From RCIO01 sp040880025 (lineage in GTDB: Bacteria > Pseudomonadota > Alphaproteobacteria > Rhizobiales > Rhizobiaceae): DNA of 64,000 nucleotides. The stretch is taken from contig JBBDJD010000019.1 of assembly GCA_040880025.1 (NCBI GenBank), positions 124,001 to 188,000 of the forward strand, given 5' to 3'. Shown in pieces: positions 44,593 through 53,055 of this stretch; within the stretch, counting starts at the first letter, position 1; each line of letters opens with the position of its first letter. Under the pieces are notes generated by a model. That model ran no database searches. It worked only from the letters and a program-made list of their open reading frames with translations, and was not told where the DNA came from. Position numbers and translations under genes: made by a program.

Positions 44593-44674
44593 GCGAATCT
44601 CCTTGTGGTATTACCGCAACCTATTCGCGGCTGTCCCGCCGGGAAAGCCCGGCGGGCGCATGGCCGCACGCGAT

Positions 44675-44989
44675 CTAACCGGGCGGAGAGCAGCGCGTGG
44701 CAGCGGGACCGGTAGAGTCCGTCATTGCGGTGTTCAATGTGTTGCCCCGGCTTGATGCGCAGCCGCAATTGGCGGTTGTCGCACGCCTCCGGCGGCGCCA
44801 TAGGACGAGACCGGCGGCACCTACTATGACCAGCACGCCAATGCCCACCTGCCCCAGAAAGGCCAGGCTCAAGCCGCTTGCGGCAATCAGCGCGGCAGCG
44901 GGCGCGATAAGCAGCGGTGCACAACAGGCCGCACAGGCGGCAACCAATGCCCCCGACGCGGTGGCGGTTTTTCGGAGAGCTGATTTCAT
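44675..44989 (-). CDS. small MerF/MerT-like membrane protein
   Basis: 104 residues. Two helices (about 12-40 and 45-64); the first has CAACC (Cys18, 21 and 22) like the vicinal Cys of MerT and MerF, and after the Arg-rich loop RRRRR there is a CGC pair at about 76-78. The C-terminal tail (79-104) has no counterpart I know. Start overlaps the preceding gene by 4 bp, so both are one operon behind a MerR promoter. Possibly a metal ion carrier; the metal is unknown. Confidence 0.7.
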   Translation of the reverse strand: MKSALRKTATASGALVAACAACCAPLLIAPAAALIAASGLSLAFLGQVGIGVLVIVGAAGLVLWRRRRRATTANCGCASSRGNTLNTAMTDSTGPAATRCSPPG

Positions 44990-45378
44990 GCCGAAGGCCC
45001 GGCGATGTGCGGGGCGAAGTGTGCAAACAACTCATCAGCCGCTTCCGAGGCTGCCTTGGGCGCGATGATCGTAACGTGAACGCCACCGTGGTCATGCGTC
45101 ACCGTGAAATCGAGAAAGGCACAGCATTCAGCCTCCTTGGCGGCAAGCGCCCGTACCTCGTCGAGCGCGTCGTTTTCGTAGGTCAAGCGCAGTGTCAGTC
45201 CGTCACGCGAGGCCGATCTGAGCGAGCGGTTCGCGAGGTTGTTTATGGTTGCCGTCCTTTCTCTGAAGTCGCCCGCATCGAGCGAGCAGGCGATTGCCGG
45301 TGCCGCATGTCTTGTCTCCTCCGCCTGATCGCAAGCCGAGCAGCAGGCATTGGCGGTGGACCGATTGTCGTCGTTCAT
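44986..45378 (-). CDS. Cys-rich protein of a MerR-controlled metal cassette
   Basis: 130 residues. An N-terminal Cys cluster ACCSACDQ (about 11-18), later EAECCAFLDF (Cys84 and Cys85), then THDHGGVHV with two His. No signal peptide. It suggests a soluble metal-binding or trafficking protein. AGGAG lies before the ATG. First gene after the 19-bp-spacer promoter. Family not recognised with confidence; the FLDF and DH motifs are also seen in rhizobial metal operons. Confidence 0.65.
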   Translation of the reverse strand: MNDDNRSTANACCSACDQAEETRHAAPAIACSLDAGDFRERTATINNLANRSLRSASRDGLTLRLTYENDALDEVRALAAKEAECCAFLDFTVTHDHGGVHVTIIAPKAASEAADELFAHFAPHIAGPSA

Positions 45379-45409
45379 TTCTCGCTCCTGTTTTCATGGG
45401 CCGAAACAG

Positions 45410-45440
45410 GTGTTACTCCTTCAAGTAACTTGAAGGGCAA
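45410..45440 (-). promoter_or_regulatory. MerR-type promoter and operator of the metal cassette
   Basis: On the minus strand TTGCCC (45435-45440), a 19-bp spacer and TAACAC (45410-45415). The spacer carries CCTTCAAGT-A-ACTTGAAGG, a perfect 9-bp dyad at 45418-45436, typical of metal-responsive MerR regulators. It reads into the cassette 45378-44675 and lies 15 bp before the divergent MerR gene. Confidence 0.85.
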
Positions 45441-45454
45441 GAAGGAAGCAGGCG

Positions 45455-45904
45455 ATGCGTGTTCACGGTCGCGTGATGTCTATCGGAGAGCTCGGCCGGA
45501 CAGCAGGTGTGTCTGCGCCTACGATCCGCTATTATGAGGAGATCGGATTGTTGCCGGAGGCCCTGCGCGGCGAGAGTGGGCAACGTATCTATGAGGATAC
45601 TGACGTCCAGCGGCTCGTTTTCGTTCGCCGCTGCCGGGATTTCGGCTTTCCGATCGATCAGGTGCGGCTGCTGGTTGGCCTGTCAATCAGCGCGGACCGG
45701 GACTGCGCGGAAGTGCGCGACATTGCCGTCGCGCATCTGGCTGAAGTGCGGGAGAGACTTGGGGAGCTTCAAGCGCTGGAGCGCAATTTGTCCGGGTTCG
45801 TCGATGAATGCGAAATCGCATGCTGCGGCGGTCCGGGGCGCGAATGCGTGGTGTTCAGGGATATGAAAAGACCGAGCGCGTCGGCGGGAGAATCGCCGAG
45901 TTGA
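45455..45904 (+). CDS. MerR family metal-responsive regulator
   Basis: 149 residues from ATG 45455, which has AAGGA upstream; ATG 45476 would begin exactly at the fold but has no ribosome site. MSIGELGRTAGVSAPTIRYYEEIGL is the MerR DNA-binding motif. Metal ligands: the Cys in DRDCAEVRD at the start of the dimer helix (about residue 86), and the C-terminal ECEIACCGGPGREC. The number and order of Cys resemble MerR, CadR and ZntR; the metal cannot be told apart by eye. Confidence 0.9.
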   Translation: MRVHGRVMSIGELGRTAGVSAPTIRYYEEIGLLPEALRGESGQRIYEDTDVQRLVFVRRCRDFGFPIDQVRLLVGLSISADRDCAEVRDIAVAHLAEVRERLGELQALERNLSGFVDECEIACCGGPGRECVVFRDMKRPSASAGESPS

Positions 45905-45914
45905 GATTTGCCGC

Positions 45915-46274
45915 TCAAAACAGCTTGCCGCCGTCGGGCACCCTGCGCTCGATCGCGGCCAGTACCACATCGCCGTCCTCATCGGGGAAACCGAGCGTCA
46001 GCACTTCCGACATGAACTTGCCGATCTGGCGCGGCGGGAAATTGACGACCGCCATCACCTGCCGGCCGACGAGTTCCTCGGGCGTATAATATTTGGTGAT
46101 CTGGGCCGAGGATTTCCTTGTCCCGATCGCCGGCCCGAAATCGATCTTCAGCTTGATCGCCGGCTTGCGCGCCTCGGGATAAGGCTCGGCTTCCACGATC
46201 GTGCCGGCGCGGATATCGACCTTGTCGAAATCCGCGAAGGAAATCTCCGGCCGGACATCCGATCTTGAACTCAT
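45915..46274 (-). CDS. csaA: tRNA-binding protein CsaA
   Basis: 119 residues, a single tRNA-binding (EMAP II-like) OB fold: FDKVDIRAGTIVEAEPYPEARKPAIKLKIDFG (about 16-47) and the end GFPDEDGDVVLAAIERRVPDGGKL. The family is chaperone-like and binds tRNA. Only 3 bp separate it from the YbjN gene, so they are likely cotranscribed. Confidence 0.9.
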   Translation of the reverse strand: MSSRSDVRPEISFADFDKVDIRAGTIVEAEPYPEARKPAIKLKIDFGPAIGTRKSSAQITKYYTPEELVGRQVMAVVNFPPRQIGKFMSEVLTLGFPDEDGDVVLAAIERRVPDGGKLF

Positions 46275-46277
46275 GGT

Positions 46278-46778
46278 TCAGGCGTTGCCGTGGGTCTCGA
46301 ACAGAACATTGGTGAGCGCGTCGCGCGCCGTCGAGCCTGACCAGACAACAAGCTGGAAGGCCTGGAAGTAGCACTCGCATGCTTCGAGCGCGCTGTGCAG
46401 CATCACTTCCACCTGCGCGCTGGTCGGCTCCGCGCCACCCGACAGGAGCAGCGAGTGGCGGAACATGATCGCGCCTTCGGTCTCCCACAGGTCGAAATGG
46501 CCGAACAGCATCTGCTCGTTGATGACGGACAGCAGGCGCATCACTTCCAGCGTGCGGTTTTCCGCGACCTTCAGGTCGAAGGCGCAGGCCAGATGCAGCG
46601 CCTCGAAATCCTCCATCCAGGAGATCGAGACATGATAGTCGGTCCATGTGCCCGCGACCGAAATGGCGATTTCGTCATCAGCGGTGCGTTCGAACGACCA
46701 ATGGTTCGTGTTGGCGACATGTTCGATCACGTCGACCGGGTGAAGCTCACGTGCGATGTCGAGCTCAAGGAGTTCCAT
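46278..46778 (-). CDS. YbjN domain protein
   Basis: 166 residues from ATG 46776-46778, with AAGGAG upstream on the minus strand. The YbjN fold is suggested by HVANTNHWSFERTADDEIAI and FDLKVAENRTLEVMRLLSVINEQMLFGHFDLWETEGAIMFRH (about 65-110). Function poorly known; members affect motility and stress when overproduced in E. coli. Operon with csaA. Confidence 0.85.
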   Translation of the reverse strand: MELLELDIARELHPVDVIEHVANTNHWSFERTADDEIAISVAGTWTDYHVSISWMEDFEALHLACAFDLKVAENRTLEVMRLLSVINEQMLFGHFDLWETEGAIMFRHSLLLSGGAEPTSAQVEVMLHSALEACECYFQAFQLVVWSGSTARDALTNVLFETHGNA

Positions 46779-47097
46779 CAGGCAAATTTTCTCCGTCGTT
46801 CGGGCCGCCCGCGGACAGCCCCCGTTGAGACACACGCGACAAAACTATCCGGCACCGGCCGACGGCCATGGAGAGAAAACGCATTCCAACTTGCCGGCCC
46901 ACCGCTTTCCGGCGCAGAGGTGCGATACGAATCACGTAGTAAATTCAGTCTATTGAAGCAGAGTCGCGTGGGAAGCCCTTTTTTCGCGCGAGGGCTTTTG
47001 AAGTGTGGAAAGCCTTATCCGGCCCGTTTGGCCAACAGCTGCCAACCGACTCTCGGCAAAGCGCTTTTTGGGCTCCCGCCCTGTGGAAAAGGCCGTC
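46779..47097. other. 319-bp gap between the YbjN gene and ubiK
   Basis: No gene seen. AAGCCCT (46973-46979) and AGGGCTT (46991-46997) form a 7-bp stem with an 11-nt loop, perhaps a weak terminator for the leftward ubiK gene. The rest must contain the promoter of the YbjN-csaA pair, but I see no clear -35/-10. Confidence 0.4.
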
Positions 47098-47436
47098 TTA
47101 TTTTTTTGCGCGGCCGCGGCTGGTGGATGCGGATTTGGCGCCGGAAGACGCCGGCCTGGTTCCGGAGGCGGCGGATTTGGCGCTTTTGCCTGCGAGCCTG
47201 GCTTCAAGTTCTTCGAGTCGAGCGGCAAGTTTCTCGTTTTCGGCACGCGCCTTGGCCGCCATGTCGCGGACCGCGTCGAATTCCTCGCGCTGCACCAGGT
47301 CCATCGAATTGAGCATGCGTTCGGCCTGGGCGCGAAACGCCTGCTCCACCTCGCGCCGCACACCCTGCGCGGCGCCGGCCGCGTCGGTCATCAGCTTGGC
47401 CAGTTCGTCGAGAATGCGATTCTGTCCGGTGTTCAT
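47098..47436 (-). CDS. ubiK: ubiquinone biosynthesis accessory factor UbiK
   Basis: 112 residues from ATG 47434-47436. RILDELAKLMTDAAGAAQGVRREVEQAFRAQAERMLNSMDLVQREEFDAVRDMA covers residues 6-59, and a coiled coil (RAENEKLAARLEELEARL, about 63-80) follows; this is the UbiK/YqiC family. The Ala/Ser/Lys-rich tail (82-112) is unusually long. UbiK helps the aerobic ubiquinone pathway. Confidence 0.88.
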   Translation of the reverse strand: MNTGQNRILDELAKLMTDAAGAAQGVRREVEQAFRAQAERMLNSMDLVQREEFDAVRDMAAKARAENEKLAARLEELEARLAGKSAKSAASGTRPASSGAKSASTSRGRAKK

Positions 47437-47570
47437 GGCAACAGCCCCGATTGGTTCCCGAATGACGTAGTGGCGGCAGGGTGCGAATGCAAGGCGGCGC
47501 GGGGTCGCGCTGGCGAACCGGATTTGCATACTACTTGCCATACGCTGAATGCACGTAATACAATGATGAC

Positions 47571-47789
47571 ATGAAAACGATTAGCATTCGCATCGACGAA
47601 ACAGTGAAACAGCGCTGGGACAAATTGGCAGGCGAATACGGCCTGAATCAGAGCCAGCTGATGCGCGAAGCGATCCTCGACAAGCTTGAAGAGCTCGAGG
47701 ATTTTTACGTCGTCAGGCAGCGCATCGCTGAGCCTTTCGAGCCGATGGCCAACGAAGACGTCTGGTCAAGGCTGGGCATTGAGGATTGA
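47571..47789 (+). CDS. ribbon-helix-helix antitoxin
   Basis: 72 residues. The opening MKTISIRIDETVKQRWDKLA and LNQSQLMREAILDKLEE give a ribbon-helix-helix domain at about 1-45, followed by an extended partner-binding tail. The toxin start lies inside its last codons (11-bp overlap). The promoter is short: -10 and start are within 130 bp of ubiK. Likely represses its own operon. Confidence 0.88.
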   Translation: MKTISIRIDETVKQRWDKLAGEYGLNQSQLMREAILDKLEELEDFYVVRQRIAEPFEPMANEDVWSRLGIED

Positions 47790-48078
47790 GTGGCATCCCG
47801 GCGCGGTTGAGGATCTCGCAAGCCTTGGCAGGCCGGAGCAGGAACGGATTCGCAAGGCGCTGGCGGAACTTGCGCGTCTCGATGACGCCAGGGTGCGGCT
47901 CGTGCCCTATTCCGGTGCGTTGAAGGGCTACTGGAAGCTGCGCGTCGGTGACGTGCGTCTCGTGTGCCAAGTGGACAATCGCGCCGGACGGTACGTCCTG
48001 ATCATCCATGTCGCGCACCGCAGCGTCGCTTACGGGCGACGCGGCCAGCGGATCATCGTTCGTCGCGGTGAACGCTGA
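47779..48078 (+). CDS. RelE/ParE family toxin, TTG start
   Basis: 99 residues from TTG 47779, overlapping the antitoxin stop. The family pattern is evident: IEWHPGAVEDLASLGRPEQERIRKALAEL, then LVPYSGALKGYWKLRVGDVRLVCQV and IIHVAHRSVAYGR. The conserved K-L-R-x-G-x-x-R motif and the Arg/His near the end fit RelE mRNA interferases. Ordered antitoxin first, toxin second. Confidence 0.88.
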   Translation: MRIEWHPGAVEDLASLGRPEQERIRKALAELARLDDARVRLVPYSGALKGYWKLRVGDVRLVCQVDNRAGRYVLIIHVAHRSVAYGRRGQRIIVRRGER

Positions 48079-48149
48079 CGGCGTCTGCGCCTTGACCTCG
48101 CCACGCGGCCCGCGCATGGTCCGCGCGCTTCGCCAACCGGACCTTTCCA

Positions 48150-49004
48150 ATGCCAGAAACCCTGCTCGCCGCGCTGTCCTTCCCGGTCATCGATCCGGTG
48201 ATCGTGGAGATCGGTCCGGTGGCGATTCGCTGGTACGGCTTGGGCTACGTCGTCGGCATCCTGTTCAGCTGGTGGTACTCACGCAGGCTGGCGGCCACGC
48301 CGCGTCTTTGGGCGAACAACCAGCCCGCCGTAACCCCCGTCGACATCGACGATTTCCTGATCTGGGCGGCGGCCGGCATCGTGCTTGGCGGGCGCGTCGG
48401 CTATGTGCTGTTCTACGATCTGCCGCGCTACGCCGCCGAGCCGCTGGCGATATTCAGCGTGTGGGAAGGCGGCATGTCGTTCCATGGCGGGCTGCTTGGC
48501 GTCACGCTCGCCATGATCCTGTTTTCGCGCAAGCGCGGGATCAACACCTGGAGCCTGTTCGACGTGATCGCCGCGGGCGTGCCGGTGGGGCTTGGACTGG
48601 TGCGGTCCGCCAATTTCATCAATTCGGAACTGTGGGGGCGGGTCACCGATGTGTCCTGGGCCGTGCATTTCCCGAATGGCGGGCCGCTGCCGCGCCATCC
48701 GAGCCAGCTTTATGAAGCCCTGCTGGAAGGCGCGGTGCTGTTTGCGGTGCTCGCTTGGCTGGTTTGGGCCAGGGGCAAGCTCAAGACGCCCAAATTCGTC
48801 GGTGGCGTGTTCATCTCGGGCTATGGGCTGGCGCGCATCTTCGTCGAGTTCTTCCGCGAGCCGGACGCGCATATCGGCTATCTCGCCGGCGGCTGGCTGA
48901 CCATGGGCATGGTGCTGTCGCTGCCGATGGTGCTCGCCGGAATATGGGCGATGGCGACCGCGAAGCCGGCGCCGGCTGCAAACCCGGCGCATGACAACAC
49001 TTAA
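48150..49004 (+). CDS. lgt: prolipoprotein diacylglyceryl transferase
   Basis: 284 residues with seven helices. Family motifs: MSFHGGLLG (about 109-117) and RSANFINSELWGR (about 150-162), and the C-terminal ISGYGLARIFVEFFREPD. Catalyses the first lipoprotein modification step at the inner membrane. Its end overlaps the midA gene by 14 bp. Confidence 0.94.
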   Translation: MPETLLAALSFPVIDPVIVEIGPVAIRWYGLGYVVGILFSWWYSRRLAATPRLWANNQPAVTPVDIDDFLIWAAAGIVLGGRVGYVLFYDLPRYAAEPLAIFSVWEGGMSFHGGLLGVTLAMILFSRKRGINTWSLFDVIAAGVPVGLGLVRSANFINSELWGRVTDVSWAVHFPNGGPLPRHPSQLYEALLEGAVLFAVLAWLVWARGKLKTPKFVGGVFISGYGLARIFVEFFREPDAHIGYLAGGWLTMGMVLSLPMVLAGIWAMATAKPAPAANPAHDNT

Positions 49005-50079
49005 GGATCGCATCGCAGCGCTGATTTCGGCTTCAGGACCAATGAGCGTCGCCGACTACATGGCCATGTGCCTGTTCGATCCGCAGGCCGGCTACTACAC
49101 CACACGTGAGCCCTTCGGGCGCTCCGGCGACTTCATCACCGCGCCGGAGGTCAGCCAGATGTTTGGCGAACTGGTGGCTGTGTGGCTCTATTCGCGCTGG
49201 CGCGAAGCCGGATCGCCGGACGGTGCGGTGGTCGCCGAGATCGGACCCGGCCGCGGTACGATGATGAAGGACATGGCGCGCTGCCTGCGCCGCCTCGATC
49301 CAGCGTTTTGCGATCGCGCGCGGTTCGTACTGATCGAAACCAGCAACAGGCTCCGCGACATCCAGAGCGAGACACTGGCAAATTCGGGCATCGCCTTCGA
49401 ATGGTTCGAAACCGTCGGCATGCTGCCGGCGGCTCCGCTGTTCATCGTGGGCAATGAGCTATTCGACGCGATACCGATACGGCAGTTCGTAAACAGCGAT
49501 CGCGGCTGGCGCGAACGCGTGGTGGGGCTCGATGACGAGGGCGAACTGACTTTCATGGCAGGGGCTGCCGGCGCCGATCCGGCGCTGCTTCCCCCGGGTG
49601 CGGCGGACGCACCGCAAGGCGCCATCGCCGAACTTGCGCCGGCGCGCGAAGCGCTGATGGAGGCGATATGCGAGCGGATCGCGGGGGGTGGGGGCGCCGG
49701 ACTTTTCGTCGACTACGGTTATGCCACTCCGGCAGTAGGCGATACGCTGCAGGCCCTGCGCGGGCATGCCCATGACGATGTTTTTGCCCATCCGGGCGAG
49801 GCCGACATTACCGCCCATGTCGATTTCGCGCGGCTGGCGGCAGTTGCCGGCCGCCACGGCCTTGAAACCGGATTGTTTACACAGGGTGCGTTTCTCGTCG
49901 ATCTGGGCATTCTGGAGCGTGCGGGCCAGCTCGGCGCTGATATGGACGAAGAAGGCCGAAGCCATATCCGCGATGCCGTCGAGCGTCTCGCAGGGCCGGA
50001 TCAGATGGGCGAATTGTTCAAGGTGCTTGCCGTGAGGTCACCCAGACCCTCCCATGGCGGCAAACAGCGGGCGGATTGA
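48991..50079 (+). CDS. SAM-dependent methyltransferase, MidA/NDUFAF7 family
   Basis: 362 residues. The SAM-binding EIGPGRGTMMKD (about 86-97) and the family phrases GDFITAPEVSQMFGE, NELFDAIPIRQF and FVDYGYA are clear. In mitochondria the counterpart dimethylates complex I arginine; the bacterial substrate is not proven. The lgt-midA-pgeF order is common in alphaproteobacteria. Confidence 0.9.
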   Translation: MTTLKDRIAALISASGPMSVADYMAMCLFDPQAGYYTTREPFGRSGDFITAPEVSQMFGELVAVWLYSRWREAGSPDGAVVAEIGPGRGTMMKDMARCLRRLDPAFCDRARFVLIETSNRLRDIQSETLANSGIAFEWFETVGMLPAAPLFIVGNELFDAIPIRQFVNSDRGWRERVVGLDDEGELTFMAGAAGADPALLPPGAADAPQGAIAELAPAREALMEAICERIAGGGGAGLFVDYGYATPAVGDTLQALRGHAHDDVFAHPGEADITAHVDFARLAAVAGRHGLETGLFTQGAFLVDLGILERAGQLGADMDEEGRSHIRDAVERLAGPDQMGELFKVLAVRSPRPSHGGKQRAD

Positions 50080-50132
50080 CTTGCCTCCGGTGCTGTCTCA
50101 CCATCCGCACCGCTGGAGGGATAGAGGCGCCG

Positions 50133-50927
50133 ATGCTTGAAACTGTTCGACCGGAGCCAATCCGGTCCCCGGTGCTGGACGGTCTTGCCCGATCGGGCAT
50201 CCGGCACGGCTTTTTCACCCGCACGGGCGGTGCGTCCGAAGGTATCTATCGTGGCCTCAATGCCGGCTCGGGATCCGGTGACCGGCCTGACCGTGTGGCT
50301 GAAAACCGGCGCAGGGTCGCACATTCGCTGGGAACGGAGCCTGGCCATATCGTCACCGTTCACCAGGTTCATTCAGCCGACGCCGTGGTCGTGGACGCGC
50401 CATTCGCAGGCAACCGGCCGAAAGCCGACGCCATGGCTACAAACCGGCCGGGGCTGGCGCTCGGTGTGCTGACGGCTGATTGCGGGCCGGTGCTGTTCGG
50501 CGATGCCGAAGCCAGGGTCATCGGCGCCGCACACGCCGGCTGGAAAGGCGCACTCGGCGGCGTGCTCGAATCAACGATTACCGCGATGGAAGGACTTGGA
50601 GCGCGGCGGGAGCGCATCGTCGCCGTCCTCGGCCCGTCGATCAGCCAGGCAAATTACGAAGTCGGATCGGAATTTCGCGAACGCTTCGTTGTGGCGGAGG
50701 CGGAGACCGACACCTATTTCCTACCCTCGACAAACGGGGGGAAGCACATGTTCGATCTGCAGGCCTACATAGTCGCCCGGCTCGGCCGGGCCGGCGTCAC
50801 CGGCAGCGCGATCAGCCGGTGCACCTACGCGGAGGAGGACCAGTTCTATTCCTACCGCCGCTCCGTCCATAAGTCGGAACCCGACTACGGGCGGCTGATA
50901 TCCGCAATCATTCTGGAGGACAATTGA
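50133..50927 (+). CDS. pgeF: polyphenol oxidase / purine nucleoside phosphorylase-like protein (YfiH)
   Basis: 264 residues from ATG 50133. The zinc-binding HQVHSAD, the Cys in TADCGPVLF, and HAGWKG (about residues 135-140) are the YfiH marks. Members act on nucleosides and have been linked to correcting peptidoglycan precursors. The stop overlaps the next start by one base. Confidence 0.9.
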   Translation: MLETVRPEPIRSPVLDGLARSGIRHGFFTRTGGASEGIYRGLNAGSGSGDRPDRVAENRRRVAHSLGTEPGHIVTVHQVHSADAVVVDAPFAGNRPKADAMATNRPGLALGVLTADCGPVLFGDAEARVIGAAHAGWKGALGGVLESTITAMEGLGARRERIVAVLGPSISQANYEVGSEFRERFVVAEAETDTYFLPSTNGGKHMFDLQAYIVARLGRAGVTGSAISRCTYAEEDQFYSYRRSVHKSEPDYGRLISAIILEDN

Positions 50928-52078
50928 TGGCCCTTCATTTCGAACGCGCCGAATTCGACGCGCGCAAGGACCGTCTGATCATGGAAATGGCCGAGCGCAA
51001 GCTCGACGCCGTTCTCCTGTTCGCGCAGGAGAGCATGTACTGGCTCACGGGCTACGACACCTTCGGCTTCTGCTTCTTCCAGAGCCTGATCGTGAAGGCC
51101 GACGGGTCAATGGTGCTGCTGACCCGCTCTGCTGACATGCGCCAGGCGCGCCACACATCCACCATCGAAAACATCACGCTGTGGACGGACCGCGAAAGCG
51201 CCAATCCCGCCACCGAACTGCGCAATTTGCTCAACGACCTCGGTCTTCTGGGTTGCCGCATCGGCGTCGAGTACGCAACGCATGGGCTGACGGCGCGCAA
51301 CGGGCAGCTGGTTGACGACCAGCTCAAGACCTTCGGCACGATCGTCGACACATCCGATCTGGTCAGCCATCTGCGGCTGATCAAGAGCCCTGCCGAGATC
51401 AAGAAGGTGGAAAAGGCGGCCGCGCTCGCCGACGAGGCGCTTGCCGCGGCCTTGCCGCTGATCAAGCAGGGTGGCGACGAGGGCGAGATTCTCGCCGCCA
51501 TGCAGGGCGCGATCTTCGCCGGTGGCGGCGACTATCCGGCCAACGAGTTCATCATCGGCTCGGGAACGGACGCGCTTCTGTGCCGCTACAAGGCGGGGCG
51601 GCGCAAACTCAACAAGAACGACCAGCTCACGCTCGAATGGGCAGGTGTCTTTCACCGTTACCACGCCGCGATGATGCGCACCGTTCTGGTCGGCAAGGTT
51701 TCGAAGCGGCACCAGGAGCTTTATGACGCCGCGCTGGAGGCGCTGCAGGCCGTCGAGAAGGCGATGGAGCCCGGCAAGACGTTCGGCGATGTGTTCGACG
51801 CTCATGCCCGCGTCATGGAGGCCTGCGGGCTGACGCGGCACAGGCTGAACGCCTGCGGCTATTCGCTTGGCGCGCGCTTCAGCCCTTCATGGATGGACGA
51901 GCCGATGTTCTACGCCGGCAATTCCGAGCCCGTCGCGCCCAACATGACGCTTTTCGCACACATGATCATCATGGATTCCGACAGCGACACCGCCATGACG
52001 CTCGGCCAGACCTACCTCACCACCGAGGGAGCGCCGAAGCCGCTTTCGCGTCATGATCTCGACTTGATCGTACGTTGA
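50927..52078 (+). CDS. M24 family metallopeptidase (Xaa-Pro peptidase-like)
   Basis: 383 residues from ATG 50927, with GGAGGA just before and the pgeF stop overlapping. An N-terminal creatinase-type domain (about 1-140) and a pita-bread C-terminal domain (about 150-380). The metal ligands of true aminopeptidases are partly missing (I see EWAGVFHRYHAAMMRTV where Asp residues are expected), so it may be a creatinase-like or inactive member. The substrate is unknown. Confidence 0.85.
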   Translation: MALHFERAEFDARKDRLIMEMAERKLDAVLLFAQESMYWLTGYDTFGFCFFQSLIVKADGSMVLLTRSADMRQARHTSTIENITLWTDRESANPATELRNLLNDLGLLGCRIGVEYATHGLTARNGQLVDDQLKTFGTIVDTSDLVSHLRLIKSPAEIKKVEKAAALADEALAAALPLIKQGGDEGEILAAMQGAIFAGGGDYPANEFIIGSGTDALLCRYKAGRRKLNKNDQLTLEWAGVFHRYHAAMMRTVLVGKVSKRHQELYDAALEALQAVEKAMEPGKTFGDVFDAHARVMEACGLTRHRLNACGYSLGARFSPSWMDEPMFYAGNSEPVAPNMTLFAHMIIMDSDSDTAMTLGQTYLTTEGAPKPLSRHDLDLIVR

Positions 52079-52152
52079 ATGGCATTGTGTAGGGGCAGAC
52101 TGATCGATCGCCGCACACTGAATCCGCGGCGGTTGTCAGGTTGGATTTGGGA

Positions 52153-52749
52153 ATGATGGCGCACCCGCTTCGCATCGTTGTCGCCTTCGCGGGACTTTTG
52201 GCGGTTTCGGCATGTACGGGTTCGGGGGTCGAGCCTTCCTCGCTTCGACCGCTCACCGCCGAGGTTGGCCAATCTACAGGTGGCCAGCTTCCGCCGCCCA
52301 ATGGAGCGGGCGAGCAGACCGGCACGCTGATTTCCAACGACGCACCTGCAACGCCCGCGTCCCAGGTCGCCGCGATCAATACCAATGCCCGCGTGCAGTT
52401 CGCACCCGCCATCGGCGTGTCCGCCGAGGCCGTGCCCACACTCGCCGCCAGATTGCGGGCGCGCGCCGGACAGCGCGGCATCGCGGTTGCGTCGTCCACC
52501 GACCGTTCGACCACGCATGTCATGAAGGGATATTTCTCCGCCTTCACCGACGCAGGCGAGACGACCGTCATCTATGTCTGGGACGTTCTCGATCCGGCAG
52601 GCAACCGGCTCCATCGGATCCAGGGCCAGCAGAAGCAGCCGGGATCGAATGGCGACGGCTGGAGCACGGTCACGTCATCGACGATGGAGGCGATCGCCGA
52701 CCGCACGATCGATGAACTTGCGGTGTGGCTGTCGGCGTCGAGCAGCTAG
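52153..52749 (+). CDS. putative lipoprotein
   Basis: 198 residues from ATG 52153; an ATG three bases later also works. A lipobox LAVSAC puts the lipidated Cys at about residue 21, so it is anchored to the membrane. The remainder begins Ser/Thr/Pro-rich and later folds (VIYVWDVLDPAGNRLHRIQGQQ, about 140-161). I do not recognise a named family. Confidence 0.75.
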   Translation: MMAHPLRIVVAFAGLLAVSACTGSGVEPSSLRPLTAEVGQSTGGQLPPPNGAGEQTGTLISNDAPATPASQVAAINTNARVQFAPAIGVSAEAVPTLAARLRARAGQRGIAVASSTDRSTTHVMKGYFSAFTDAGETTVIYVWDVLDPAGNRLHRIQGQQKQPGSNGDGWSTVTSSTMEAIADRTIDELAVWLSASSS

Positions 52750-52782
52750 GCCTCTTGCTACCAATTATGGTGTGCACGAAAA

Positions 52783-52808
52783 ACCGGCCGGGACTGGTCC
52801 CGGCCGGT
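52783..52808 (-). terminator. strong terminator after the EF-hand gene
   Basis: ACCGGCCGGGAC (52783-52794) and GTCCCGGCCGGT (52797-52808) form a perfect 12-bp stem with a 2-nt centre (the hairpin loop in practice 4-6 nt). On the minus strand it is followed by TTTTT, 26 bp behind the stop of the EF-hand gene. It may also stop the lipoprotein transcript arriving from the other side. Confidence 0.9.
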
Positions 52809-52833
52809 CCAACGGGAGATCGATGCTTGAACG

Positions 52834-53055
52834 TCAGCCCGCGATGGCGGCGAACTCTTCCTCCGACAGATCGCCGCTGCCGTCGGCGTCAGCCGCCACG
52901 TATGTATCTTCCGTCACGTCCGGCAACGCAGCCTGAACCTCTTCCCAGGTGACGGTGCCGCTGGCGTCCGCATCGATCGTGGCGAATTCCATAGCCTGCG
53001 CAAGTGCCGGAGCGGTGAACGCGACGATGGTGAGAGTAGCGAGAATGTGCCTCAT
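52834..53055 (-). CDS. small secreted EF-hand calcium-binding protein
   Basis: 73 residues from ATG 53053-53055, with GAGGAG before it. Signal peptide 1-20 (ends APALAQA). Two EF-hand loops follow: DADASGTVTWEE (about 28-39) and DADGSGDLSEEE (about 56-67), both with complete D-x-D-x-S-G pattern. Likely a periplasmic calcium-binding protein; the partner is unknown. Confidence 0.88.
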   Translation of the reverse strand: MRHILATLTIVAFTAPALAQAMEFATIDADASGTVTWEEVQAALPDVTEDTYVAADADGSGDLSEEEFAAIAG

